Shown: positions 1-6,418 of the stretch, piece by piece
Layout of the letters: the number at the start of each line of letters is the position of its first letter
Numbering within the stretch: the first letter of the stretch is position 1
DNA from: JBDTMT01 sp033764095
Lineage (GTDB): Bacteria > Desulfobacterota > Binatia > HRBIN30 > CADEER01
Direction of reading: 5' to 3'
Length of the DNA: 13,095 nucleotides
Assembly (NCBI GenBank): GCA_033764095.1
Contig: JANRJF010000092.1
Coordinates: 1 to 13,095 of the forward strand
The notes under the pieces: generated by a model
Databases searched by the model: none
Seen by the model: the letters and a program-made list of their open reading frames with translations, nothing else
Told to the model about the DNA's origin: nothing
Program-made: the position numbers and the translations under genes

Positions 1-43
1 GCGGGGTCCGCCGGCGCTCGCCTAACCGCGAGCCCGACCCCGC
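1..43. terminator. GC-rich hairpin at window start
   Basis: Bases 1-8 (GCGGGGTC) are the exact reverse complement of 36-43 (GACCCCGC). Inside them, 16-21 (GCTCGC) pairs with 28-33 (GCGAGC) around a 6-nt loop. The two stems are joined by an asymmetric internal loop. No T-run follows on either strand. It may be the terminator of a gene upstream of the window or a leader structure before the outer-membrane protein gene at 129. The structure could extend beyond the window edge. Confidence 0.4.
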
Positions 44-113
44 GCCCGATTCATCGACCGCCGCGACCCTGTCGCGCCGGTTGCGGCTGCGCCTGCGTGC
101 GCACGCCGTCAGC

Positions 114-119
114 GAGGAG
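114..119 (+). promoter_or_regulatory. Shine-Dalgarno that sets the start of the outer-membrane protein gene
   Basis: GAGGAG lies 9 nt before the ATG at 129. It selects that ATG over in-frame codons farther upstream (the frame is open from 81), and the protein then starts directly with a signal peptide. Confidence 0.75.
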
Positions 120-128
120 ACCAGTTGC

Positions 129-1682
129 ATGCTCCAGACGCCATTCTGGCGTTGTCTGGTGTGCGCCGCCGTGACGACCAGCGTCGCGCTCGGCGCCGTG
201 CCGGTCAGCGGCCAGTCGCAGTCGGACATCGAGACGTTGAAGCAGCAGATGCAGGAGCTGATGCGGCAGAACGCCGAGCAGCAGAAGCAGATCCAGCAGC
301 TGCAGAAGAAGGTCGAGACGCTCAGTGCGCCGACCGCGGCGCCAAGCGCCGTCGCCGCGCCGCGCGCGACGCCGAGTATCAAGGCGGCGGCCGCGGCGCC
401 GCCGACGCCGGACGCGCAGGAGGCGATCGACAAGGCGCTGGCCGAGGTCGAGGCGCCGACCGACGTGAAGAATCCGGCGGGGTTGTCGGCGGTGAGCCAG
501 CAGCCGGCGCTGCTGTCGCAGCGCGTCGGGCCGGCGCAGTTGCGGCTCATCGACGTGTCGTTCGACGTGCTGGCGGCAGTCGGCTCGTCGACGGTTGGCG
601 GGCAGACGCTGCGCGACCTGCAGGGCGGCGCGCACGATCCCAACCAGCGCGGCTTCACGCTGCAGCAGGGCGAGCTGTCGCTGGCCGGTGCGGTCGATCC
701 GTACTTCATCGGCGAGGCGCACATGGTGTTCACGCCGGAGGACATCGAGCTGGAGGAGGCGTTCTTCGTCACCACCTCGCTGCCCTGGGATCTGCAGGTG
801 AAGGGCGGCTACTTCCTCACCGACTTCGGCCGCATCAACCCGGTGCATCCGCACGCCTGGACGTTCCAGGACCAGCCGTTCGTCGTCACCCGCATGTTCG
901 GCGGTGACGGGCTGCGCTCGCCGGGTCTGGAGGCGAGTTGGCTGGCGCCGCTGCCGTGGTTCTCGCAGCTCAGCGTCGGCATGCAGAACGCCGACGAGGG
1001 CGACCTCACGGTCAGCTTCATCGACCAGGAGGTCGGCATCGGCGGCCGTCCACCGATCGTCACCGACGTCAGCAACCTGAGTGACTTCATCTACCTGGCG
1101 CGCTGGGCAAACGCCTTCGACGTCACGCCGGAGATCAGCGCGCTGCTCGGCACCTCGGGGCTCTACGGCGCCAACACCACCGGGCCGCATGCGACCACCT
1201 TCGTCTACGGCGGCGACGCGACGCTCAAATGGCGGCCAAACGACAACTTCCGCGGCTGGCCGTTCGTCGTCTTCCAGGGCGAGGTGATCGGCCGCAGCTA
1301 CACCGCCGCCAACTACATCGGCGGCACCGATCCGAACTTCCCCAACGACCTGCCCAGCGCGATCCTGCGCGACGCCGGCTTCTACGCGCAGCTCACCTAC
1401 GGATTTCTCCACCCATGGGCGGTGGCGCTGCGCGGCGAGTACGCTTCGGGCGTCGGCAAGAGCGTCATGGACGGCATGCTGGTCAGCCGCGAGGAGGATC
1501 CCTTCCGCTCCGATCGCGCCCGCATCTCGCCGCTGATCGTCTACCAGCCGTCCGAGTTCTCGCGCCTGCGGCTGCAGTACAACTACGACAACGCCAAGTT
1601 CCTTCCCGGCAATCACAGCGCCAACAGCGTGTGGCTCGGCATCGAGTTCCTCTACGGCACGCATCCGGCGCACAAGTACTGA
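129..1682 (+). CDS. Outer-membrane beta-barrel protein with N-terminal coiled coil (putative metal-uptake porin)
   Basis: This is a 517-residue protein. Residues 1-29 form a signal peptide with a hydrophobic core around 8-25 and a likely cleavage after VSGQ. Residues 33-65 form a Gln/Glu/Lys-rich heptad coiled coil (DIETLKQQMQELM onward), followed by an Ala/Pro-rich linker to about 110. From about 135 to the end the sequence alternates polar and hydrophobic residues with many aromatics, as in transmembrane beta strands. Examples are the segments around 176-200 and 222-234 and the strand ending LGIEFLYG near the C terminus. A periplasmic coiled coil before a barrel is known from porins of the OprP/OprO and related kinds. 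I do not recognise the exact family. The next gene, a metal-binding protein, starts 9 nt downstream, so a role in letting zinc or manganese across the outer membrane is inferred from context. A general porin is the main alternative. Confidence 0.8.
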   Translation: MLQTPFWRCLVCAAVTTSVALGAVPVSGQSQSDIETLKQQMQELMRQNAEQQKQIQQLQKKVETLSAPTAAPSAVAAPRATPSIKAAAAAPPTPDAQEAIDKALAEVEAPTDVKNPAGLSAVSQQPALLSQRVGPAQLRLIDVSFDVLAAVGSSTVGGQTLRDLQGGAHDPNQRGFTLQQGELSLAGAVDPYFIGEAHMVFTPEDIELEEAFFVTTSLPWDLQVKGGYFLTDFGRINPVHPHAWTFQDQPFVVTRMFGGDGLRSPGLEASWLAPLPWFSQLSVGMQNADEGDLTVSFIDQEVGIGGRPPIVTDVSNLSDFIYLARWANAFDVTPEISALLGTSGLYGANTTGPHATTFVYGGDATLKWRPNDNFRGWPFVVFQGEVIGRSYTAANYIGGTDPNFPNDLPSAILRDAGFYAQLTYGFLHPWAVALRGEYASGVGKSVMDGMLVSREEDPFRSDRARISPLIVYQPSEFSRLRLQYNYDNAKFLPGNHSANSVWLGIEFLYGTHPAHKY

Positions 1683-1691
1683 GGCGATCCC

Positions 1692-2774
1692 ATGTCACGC
1701 GACTGTTCGTCTGGAATCGTGTCGACCGGTCTGCGCCGGTCGCTGGTGTTGGCTCGATCGGGGTTGATCGTCGCGCTCGCCGCGGCGGCTCCGGCGCACG
1801 CTGGGGCGGCGGCGCCGCTGAAGGTGGTGGCCTCGGTGCCGGAGCTCGGCGCCCTGGTGCGGGTGATCGGCGGCGACCAGGTGGCGGTGACGGTGCTGGC
1901 CAAGCCGACCGAGGACCCGCACTTCGTCGAGGCGCGGCCGAGCTACGTCAAGGCGATGAACGAAGCCGACCTCTACGTGCAGGTCGGCCTCGAGATGGAG
2001 CTGGGCTACGCGCCGGTGCTGCTGACCGGGGCGCGCAATCCGAAGATTCTCGCCGGCCAGCCGGGCTACCTGGATGCGTCGACGGCGATCACGCCGCTCG
2101 ACGTGCCGAGCGGACCGGTGGATCGCTCGATGGGCGACGTCCATCCGCTCGGCAGCCCGCATTACCTCCTCGACCCGGTGAACGGTTTGAAGGTCGCGGC
2201 GCTGCTGCGCGACGCGCTGGCGCGACTGCGACCGGACGACGCCGCCGGCTTCGCGCAGCGCTTCGACGCCTTCAAGCAACAGCTCAACGCCGACCTGGTC
2301 GGCGCGGCCCTGGCGCAGAAGTACGACGCGGAGAAGCTGGCGACGCTCTTCGAGTACGGCAAGCTGGAGTCCTTCCTGCAGCAGCAGGGCGACGGCGCGC
2401 TGCTCGGCGGCTGGCTCGGCGCGCTGTCGCCGTATCGCGGCGCCAAGGCGGTCTCCGACCATCCGATGTGGAGCTACTTCGCGCGCCGCTTCGGGCTCGA
2501 CATGGTCGGCTACCTGGAGCCCAAGCCGGGCGTGCCGCCGACCACCAAGCACCTGCAGGAGATCATCGACCTGATGAAGGCGGAGCACGTCCGTCTGATC
2601 CTTGCCGCCGCCTATTACGATCCGCGCCACGCCGAGTTCGTCGCCGCGCAGACCGGTGCGACGGTGGTGCGCATGGCCAACCAGGTCGGCGCCCGGCCCG
2701 GCACCGACGACTACCTGGCGATGGTCGGCTACAACGTCGAGCAGTTGGTTGCCGCGCTACACGCCGGGGCGTGA
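1692..2774 (+). CDS. znuA: Periplasmic metal-binding protein of an ABC importer (ZnuA/TroA-like)
   Basis: This 360-residue cluster A-I solute-binding protein captures Zn2+ or Mn2+ in the periplasm and hands it to the ABC permease. A signal peptide spans about 1-37 (RRSLVLA, then a hydrophobic run ending APAHA). The mature start, LKVVASVPELGALVRVIGG, is typical of the family. Likely metal ligands are H77 (EDPHFVEARPS), H151 or H157 (MGDVHPLGSPHYLLDP), H257 (SDHPMW) and an acidic residue near D310 (AAYYDP). The His-rich loop of classical ZnuA, expected between the first two ligand motifs, is absent, so specificity cannot be fixed from sequence. The ATG at 1692 is preceded by GAGG at 1681-1684, which overlaps the stop codon of the outer-membrane protein gene, so the two are probably co-transcribed. 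Its ATPase and permease are encoded about 1.3 kb downstream, beyond a ZIP gene and an opposing regulator. Confidence 0.88.
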   Translation: MSRDCSSGIVSTGLRRSLVLARSGLIVALAAAAPAHAGAAAPLKVVASVPELGALVRVIGGDQVAVTVLAKPTEDPHFVEARPSYVKAMNEADLYVQVGLEMELGYAPVLLTGARNPKILAGQPGYLDASTAITPLDVPSGPVDRSMGDVHPLGSPHYLLDPVNGLKVAALLRDALARLRPDDAAGFAQRFDAFKQQLNADLVGAALAQKYDAEKLATLFEYGKLESFLQQQGDGALLGGWLGALSPYRGAKAVSDHPMWSYFARRFGLDMVGYLEPKPGVPPTTKHLQEIIDLMKAEHVRLILAAAYYDPRHAEFVAAQTGATVVRMANQVGARPGTDDYLAMVGYNVEQLVAALHAGA

Positions 2775-2811
2775 GCATGGCCGCGACACGGGCGAATTGG
2801 CGCCACCGTCT

Positions 2812-2851
2812 GGCATCGCGGCGCCGCCACCTGCTAGGCGCCTGCGATGCC
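2812..2851. other. Strong hairpin between znuA-like and ZIP genes
   Basis: Bases 2812-2825 (GGCATCGC then GGCGCC) pair with 2837-2851 (GGCGCC, a bulged T at 2843, then GCGATGCC). This gives a 14-bp stem with an 11-nt loop (2826-2836). It occupies the centre of the 129-nt gap between the znuA-like stop (2774) and the ZIP start (2904). No T-run follows, so it is not a canonical intrinsic terminator. An attenuating, mRNA-processing or stabilising stem is possible. Nothing else in this gap could be supported as a gene. Confidence 0.5.
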
Positions 2852-2903
2852 GAGGCCGCGTCCCACCCCCATGCTCCAACCGCGGGGCGTGGTGACCTGA
2901 GCG

Positions 2904-3650
2904 ATGGACCCGATCGTTCAAGCGCTGATCGCGACATTGGTGATCAGCCTGATCTCGCTGGTCGGCGTGGTGTTCTTCTTCGCCGACTGGTCGCCGCAGC
3001 GCGGCATGGTGTTCATGAGCTTCGCCGCCGGCGTGCTGCTGGCGACGGCGTTCCTGGAGATCCTGCCCAGCGCGCTGGAGCGGCACGCCGGGACGCAGAA
3101 CCTGCTCGCCGCGACGCTGGCGGCGATCGGCGCGTTCTTCGTGCTGGAGCGCGTGCTGCACGGCCTGCACGACCACGACACCCACGAGAGCCACGCGGTG
3201 CCGTCGGGCTATCTCATCCTGGTCGGCGACACGCTGCACAACTTCGTCGACGGGGTGGTGATCGCCGCCACCTTCCTGGCCGACCCGGCGCTCGGCGTCG
3301 CCACCACGATCGCGGTGGCGGCGCACGAGCTGCCGCAGGAGATCGCCGACTACGGCGTGCTGCTGAGCAGCAACTTCACCCGCACCGGCGCGCTGCTGTG
3401 GAACTTCCTCTCCGGCCTCGCCGCGGTACTCGGGGCGCTGCTCTGCTGGGGCTTCCAGGACTGGATCGAGCCGCACCTCGCCTGGGTGATGGCCTCGACC
3501 GCCGGCATGTTCATCTACGTCGCCGCCGCCGATCTCATGCCGGAGCTGCATCACGCCCGCACGCGCGACGCCTGGCGCTACACGGTGCCGTTCTTCGTCG
3601 GGGTGCTGTTGATCGCGGTGTTGGGAGCGATCATCCCGGACGCGCACTGA
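2904..3650 (+). CDS. ZIP-family divalent metal transporter
   Basis: This 248-residue inner-membrane protein of the ZIP (Zrt/Irt-like) family moves Zn2+ or related ions into the cytoplasm. Hydrophobic helices lie at about 5-25, 35-53, 66-84, 103-125, 130-155, 165-183, 193-213 and 226-245. The signature helices are present: HNFVDG at 112-117 (H112, N113, D116) and HELPQE at 141-146 (H141, E142, E146), the paired binuclear metal site. A His-rich cytoplasmic loop (H86, H89, H91, H94, H97) lies between the third and fourth helices, as in many ZIPs. HNFxDG with HExPQE is closer to the LIV-1-like group than to GufA/ZupT. The start is ATG 2904 with only a weak ribosome site. Its position between an ABC binding protein and the ABC ATPase/permease genes indicates that one locus encodes two metal importers. 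The transported ion is not determined. Confidence 0.9.
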   Translation: MDPIVQALIATLVISLISLVGVVFFFADWSPQRGMVFMSFAAGVLLATAFLEILPSALERHAGTQNLLAATLAAIGAFFVLERVLHGLHDHDTHESHAVPSGYLILVGDTLHNFVDGVVIAATFLADPALGVATTIAVAAHELPQEIADYGVLLSSNFTRTGALLWNFLSGLAAVLGALLCWGFQDWIEPHLAWVMASTAGMFIYVAAADLMPELHHARTRDAWRYTVPFFVGVLLIAVLGAIIPDAH

Positions 3651-3652
3651 GC

Positions 3653-3690
3653 GTGGCGGGCCGCGGGTCTGCCCCCCGCGGTCCCGCCAC
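3653..3690. terminator. Bidirectional hairpin between convergent ZIP and RHH genes
   Basis: Bases 3653-3660 (GTGGCGGG) pair with 3683-3690 (CCCGCCAC), and 3661-3667 (CCGCGGG) pair with 3675-3681 (CCCGCGG). The two stems stack, interrupted only by a bulged T at 3682, for a 15-bp stem with a 7-nt loop. It starts 3 nt after the ZIP stop and ends 18 nt before the end of the opposing regulator gene, which is the position expected of a shared terminator. No U-tract is present on either strand. Confidence 0.6.
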
Positions 3691-3708
3691 ACGCCAAGTG
3701 CGCGGTGC

Positions 3709-3972
3709 TTACTCGGTCGGCAGCGGCAGCGGCGGGCGGCCGCGGCGCGGCAGCTTGCGCGCCGGGCGCGGGCCCGACGGCAGGGTTGCCGTCGCGGCGT
3801 CGAGGCCCTCGTTGAGCAGCGCGATGACCACCGCGGTCTTCGAGCAGCCGAGCTCCTGCGCGACGCGGTCGATGCCTTCGCTGACGTTGTCCGGCACCTT
3901 CACGTTCATCAGTTTGCTGGGCACGCGGCGGCGCTCGAGGTCTGAGAGTCGTAGATCGGCTCGCATAGCCAT
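3709..3972 (-). CDS. Small ribbon-helix-helix (CopG-like) DNA-binding protein
   Basis: This is an 87-residue protein. A basic N-terminal part is followed by a beta strand (LMNVKVPDNV, about 21-30), helix A (SEGIDRVAQELG) and helix B (SKTAVVIALLNEGLDAA). That is the ribbon-helix-helix order of the CopG/Arc/MetJ fold, which binds operators as a dimer through the strand. The tail is rich in Pro, Arg and Lys (PARKLPRRGRPPLPLP) and contains an RGRP core like that of AT-hooks. The start is set at 3972, with GGGGAG (- strand, 3987-3982) 9 nt before it. A longer in-frame version from 4185 would run antisense into znuC and has no family-like sequence. The gene is divergent from znuC and convergent with the ZIP gene. 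It may be the local regulator, or an antitoxin-like protein without a toxin partner, since none is seen beside it. Its targets are unknown. Confidence 0.75.
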   Translation of the reverse strand: MAMRADLRLSDLERRRVPSKLMNVKVPDNVSEGIDRVAQELGCSKTAVVIALLNEGLDAATATLPSGPRPARKLPRRGRPPLPLPTE

Positions 3973-3988
3973 GTTGTCGGTCTCCCCT

Positions 3989-4015
3989 GGGCGAACGAAA
4001 ATGTATTCCCCGCCC
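3989..4015. promoter_or_regulatory. Candidate operator: near-palindrome in the divergent rhh/znuC region
   Basis: GGGCG (3989-3993) and CGCCC (4011-4015) are inverted, and inside them GAA (3997-3999) and TTC (4006-4008) are also inverted. The spacers differ by one base (3 versus 2). The core is AT-richer than anything nearby. A weak + strand promoter match, TTGTCG (3974-3979), 17 nt, GAAAAT (3997-4002), overlaps it. This is a plausible binding site for the RHH protein or for a Fur-family (Zur/Mur) repressor, but it does not match a Zur consensus that I can cite. Confidence 0.3.
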
Positions 4016-4071
4016 GTGCTACTTGAGCGACAACCCCTTTGCAACATGGAGATCCGCACAGTCGCGCTGCA

Positions 4072-4102
4072 ATGCGGCTGGCGCACCCGACAGCAGCCGC
4101 AT
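4072..4102. other. Inverted repeat overlapping the znuC start codon
   Basis: ATGCGGCTG (4072-4080) is the exact reverse complement of CAGCCGCAT (4094-4102), separated by 13 nt. The right arm includes the first two bases of the proposed ATG at 4101. In mRNA this 9-bp stem would cover the initiation region, which also lacks a clear Shine-Dalgarno. It could act as a DNA operator half-site pair or as a translational control stem. Confidence 0.4.
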
Positions 4103-4811
4103 GCGACCCGGTGAAGACATCCTGCTGGCCGTCGACCGTGTGACGCTCGGCTACGGCGGCGCGCCGATATTGTCCGATGTGTCACTGGAGGTGCGCGCCG
4201 GCGAGTTCTGGTTCCTGCTCGGACCCAACGGCGAGGGCAAGACGACCTTCCTGCGCGCCGTGCTCGGCGCGCTGGCGCCGAGCAGCGGGCGCCTGGCGCT
4301 CGACGCGGTGCTCGCCGACCGCGCCGCGCTCGGCTTCGTGCCGCAGCGCTGCGCGCCCAACCCGATCCTGCCGACCACGGTGCGCGAGTTCGTCGGCCTC
4401 GGCCTGGTCGGCCTGACGCTTGCCGCCGCCGAGCGCGCCGCGCGACTCGAGTGGGCGCTGGCGCATGCCGGCCTCGCCGGGTTCGAGCGCCAGAGCTACT
4501 GGGCGCTCTCCGGCGGCCAGCGCCAGCGCGCCCTGGTGGCGCGCGCGCTGGTGCGGCGGCCGCGCCTGCTGGTGCTCGACGAGCCGACCAACCACCTCGA
4601 CTTCCTCATCGAGGCGGGCATCCTCGCCCTGCTCGCCGACCTGCAGCGCGAGGAGCGCACCGCCATTCTCTTCGTCACCCACGCCCTGCACCTGGCCGAG
4701 CGCTACGCGACGCACGTCGCGCTCTTCCATGGCGGAGCGGTGGAAGCTGGCCCCGCCGCCGAGCTGCTGCGCGCCGAGCGCCTGGCGCGCGCCTACGGGC
4801 AACAGCCGTGA
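4101..4811 (+). CDS. znuC: Metal ABC transporter ATPase (ZnuC-like)
   Basis: This 236-residue ATP-binding subunit powers the metal importer on the cytoplasmic face. All ABC motifs are visible: Walker A GPNGEGKT (41-48), Q-loop PQR (Q82), signature LSGGQ (136-140) followed by RQR, Walker B LLVLDEP (156-162, catalytic E161), the D-loop within NHLD, and the H-loop H194 (FVTHALHL). Walker A has Glu where GPNGAGKT or GPNGSGKT is usual. The start at 4101 places MRPGEDILLAVDRVTLGYGG just before the first strand, as in the family. An upstream TTG (4023) in the same frame would add 26 residues of unfamiliar sequence. No strong ribosome site precedes 4101, and an inverted repeat covers it. The stop overlaps the GTG of the permease gene (GTGA). 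Zinc or manganese specificity is inferred from the neighbours. Confidence 0.92.
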   Translation: MRPGEDILLAVDRVTLGYGGAPILSDVSLEVRAGEFWFLLGPNGEGKTTFLRAVLGALAPSSGRLALDAVLADRAALGFVPQRCAPNPILPTTVREFVGLGLVGLTLAAAERAARLEWALAHAGLAGFERQSYWALSGGQRQRALVARALVRRPRLLVLDEPTNHLDFLIEAGILALLADLQREERTAILFVTHALHLAERYATHVALFHGGAVEAGPAAELLRAERLARAYGQQP

Positions 4812-5662
4812 TTGCCGAGTTCGTCGCCTCCTGGGGGCTCTTCCGCGACGCCTACCTGTGCGGCTGGCTGATCGCGGCGCTGCTCGCCGTCGTCGGCGTG
4901 CTGGTGGTGGCGCGCAACCAGATCTTCCTCGGCGCCGCCGTCGCGCAGGCCTCGACGCTCGGCATCGCGCTCGGCATGTGGATCGGCTCGGCGTTCGGCG
5001 TCGGCGGTCTCACCGGCGACCACGCGCACGGCGCGCTGTCGTTGATCGGCGTCGTCTTCGCCATCCTCGCCGCGCTGCTCACCGCGCGTGGCAGCAGCGG
5101 GGGAGCCGGCGAGGCGGCGACCGGCTGGGTGTTCCTCGCCGCCGCCAGCGGCGCGGTGCTGGTGCTCGCCGCCAGCCCGCACGGGCTGGAGGAGATCAGC
5201 CATCTGGTCTCGTCGAGCATCATCGGCGCCAGCCCCGCCGACGTCTGGCTGTTCGCCGCGCTGGCGCTGCTCAGCGCCGGCGGCGTGCTGCTGCAGCGCG
5301 ATCGCCTGCTGCTCTTCGCCATCGATCCGGCGATGGCTGACGCGGTCGGCATGCGGGCCGGCTTCTGGAACGCCGCCATCGCCGCCTGGCTCGGCCTCGC
5401 CGTCGGCCTGTCGATGCGCGCCACCGGCCTGCTCTATACCTTCGGCTGCCTGGTGCTGCCGCCGCTCGCCGCCACCGCCCTGTGCCGCGAGAGCGCGCCG
5501 CTGTTCTGGGTGGCACCGCTGCTCGCGGTCGCCTGCAGCGCCGCCGGCTTCGTGCTCGCCAACCACTTCGACCTGCCGCCAGCGCAGATGGCGGTGGCGC
5601 TGCAGGCCGGATTGGTCGCGGTGGTGTGGAGCTTGAGGAGGATCAGGGGGCTAGGGGGCTAG
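4808..5662 (+). CDS. znuB: Metal ABC transporter permease (ZnuB-like)
   Basis: This 284-residue ABC-3 family membrane permease forms the channel that takes metal from the binding protein. Hydrophobic helices lie at about 14-35, 41-65, 76-93, 106-121, 140-161, 186-202, 208-227, 232-251 and 260-275. The segment RNQIFLGAAVAQASTLGIALG (36-56) is the family motif that follows the first helix. It has Gln (AQAS) where many ZnuB proteins have His (AHAS). The likely start is GTG 4808, in a 4-nt overlap with the znuC stop, so translation is coupled. The last codons (RIRGLGG) and the TAG stop are read from a G-tract repeat that continues into the intergenic region, so the natural C terminus may have been altered by that repeat. 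Zinc or manganese import is the expected role. Confidence 0.9.
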   Translation: MIAEFVASWGLFRDAYLCGWLIAALLAVVGVLVVARNQIFLGAAVAQASTLGIALGMWIGSAFGVGGLTGDHAHGALSLIGVVFAILAALLTARGSSGGAGEAATGWVFLAAASGAVLVLAASPHGLEEISHLVSSSIIGASPADVWLFAALALLSAGGVLLQRDRLLLFAIDPAMADAVGMRAGFWNAAIAAWLGLAVGLSMRATGLLYTFGCLVLPPLAATALCRESAPLFWVAPLLAVACSAAGFVLANHFDLPPAQMAVALQAGLVAVVWSLRRIRGLGG

Positions 5663-5749
5663 CGGTTGGGGGTTAGGGGTTAGGGGTTAGGGGTCTGAGT
5701 TAGTTCCGGTCTTTCCCCAACCCCCAAGCCCTCAAGCCCTCAAGCCCTC
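5646..5749. repeat. G-tract heptamers and opposing C-tract octamers, G-quadruplex-prone
   Basis: Starting inside znuB, runs of five G occur at 5646-5650, 5654-5658 and 5668-5672. They are followed by GGGG at 5676-5679, 5683-5686 and 5690-5693, separated by TTA (GGGGTTA, period 7). On the other side, CCCCAACCCCC at 5715-5725 is followed by three exact copies of AAGCCCTC (5726-5749). GGTTGGGG (5664-5671) pairs with CCCCAACC (5715-5722), so the two halves form an imperfect inverted repeat. The G-runs meet the usual G-quadruplex pattern. It may also help end znuCB transcription. The rest of the gap to tetR (5750-5803) shows no strong promoter. Confidence 0.75.
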
Positions 5750-5803
5750 GCGGCGACCGGACGCACTAGACAAGATCTGCCCGAGCTGTTCTATGAGGCC
5801 GAC

Positions 5804-6418
5804 ATGCCGGCGGAGCTGAATGCGCGTACGCGCGAGCGGATTCTCGACGGGGCGATGCTGGCGATCGCCCGGCATGGGCTGGCCAAGTTGGGCATGAGCG
5901 ACGTCAGCCAGCAGGCCGGCGTCTCGCGTGGCACGTTGTACCGGTACTTCCCGAGCCGCGAGGAACTGCTGCTCGACCTGGCGGCGTTCGAGACGGCGCG
6001 CTTCCAGCAGCGCGTCAGCGAGGCGTTGGCGGCGGCGCCGGCGGATGCCTCGCGACTGGAGATCGCGCTGCAGCAGGTGACGCGCTACGTCGGCGAGCAT
6101 CCGGCGATTCGCCGCGTGCTCGAGACCGAGCCGGCCTTCGTGCTCGCCTATCTGCGCGACCAGTTCCCAGCCCTGCGCGCCACCACCGGGCAGTTTCTCG
6201 CGCCGCTGCTGGCCGAGACCCAGCCGGTGCGCGACGGCCTGGCGAGCACCGAGCAGCTGGTCGACTGGATGACGCGGGTGATGATCTCCGCCGTCCTGTT
6301 TCCCGACCCCGACCCCGACGGCATGGCGCGCAGCCTGACCGCCGTCTACCGCCTGCTGGTGCCGGCCGCTCGACCGGCGCCGCCGGCGCGCCGCGCAGCG
6401 CGAAAGGATCGACGATGA
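5804..6418 (+). CDS. TetR/AcrR-family transcriptional regulator
   Basis: This 204-residue protein has the standard TetR N terminus: helix 1 (TRERILDGAMLAIARHG, about 9-25), then a helix-turn-helix at about 31-50 (MSDVSQQAGVSRGTLYRYFP), with the usual YRYF after the recognition helix. The C-terminal two thirds is helical and variable, as expected of a ligand-binding and dimer domain. The tail (190-204) is Arg/Ala/Pro-rich. The start is ATG 5804 with GAGG 5 nt upstream. The stop overlaps the P450 start by 4 nt (ATGA), so the regulator and P450 are co-translated. This suggests that it senses the P450 substrate or a related lipid and controls this cassette, including itself. The ligand and operator were not identified. 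Confidence 0.9.
   Translation: MPAELNARTRERILDGAMLAIARHGLAKLGMSDVSQQAGVSRGTLYRYFPSREELLLDLAAFETARFQQRVSEALAAAPADASRLEIALQQVTRYVGEHPAIRRVLETEPAFVLAYLRDQFPALRATTGQFLAPLLAETQPVRDGLASTEQLVDWMTRVMISAVLFPDPDPDGMARSLTAVYRLLVPAARPAPPARRAARKDRR

Noticed and set aside
51..1673. 540-residue open frame antisense to the outer-membrane protein gene
   Set aside because: It is Arg/Val/Asp/Glu-rich with no domain, signal peptide or family motif. It mirrors the codon positions of a real high-GC gene on the other strand.
2777..2903. Small gene starting at ATG 2777 in the znuA-ZIP gap
   Set aside because: The frame runs far into the ZIP gene out of phase, its residues are low-complexity, and a hairpin occupies the gap. 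There is no support as a separate protein.
3997..4009. Zur box
   Set aside because: GAAAATGTATTCC resembles half of an actinobacterial-type Zur site, but too few positions are symmetrical for a call.
4023..4100. Upstream TTG start for znuC adding 26 residues
   Set aside because: The added residues do not resemble ABC ATPase N termini and no ribosome site precedes the TTG.
1229..4114. 961-residue + strand open frame across four genes
   Set aside because: It reads through well-supported znuA-like and ZIP genes in another frame with low-complexity Arg/Ala/Gly sequence. A long stop-free run is expected at this GC content.
5668..5693. True telomere or replicon end
   Set aside because: Only three to four heptamers lie internally between two bacterial genes, so this is not a DNA end.
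5767..5794. tetR promoter (TAGACA with TTCTAT, 16-nt spacer)
   Set aside because: The -10 matches only three of six bases and the -35 is imperfect. It is too weak to list in GC-rich DNA of unknown sigma preference.
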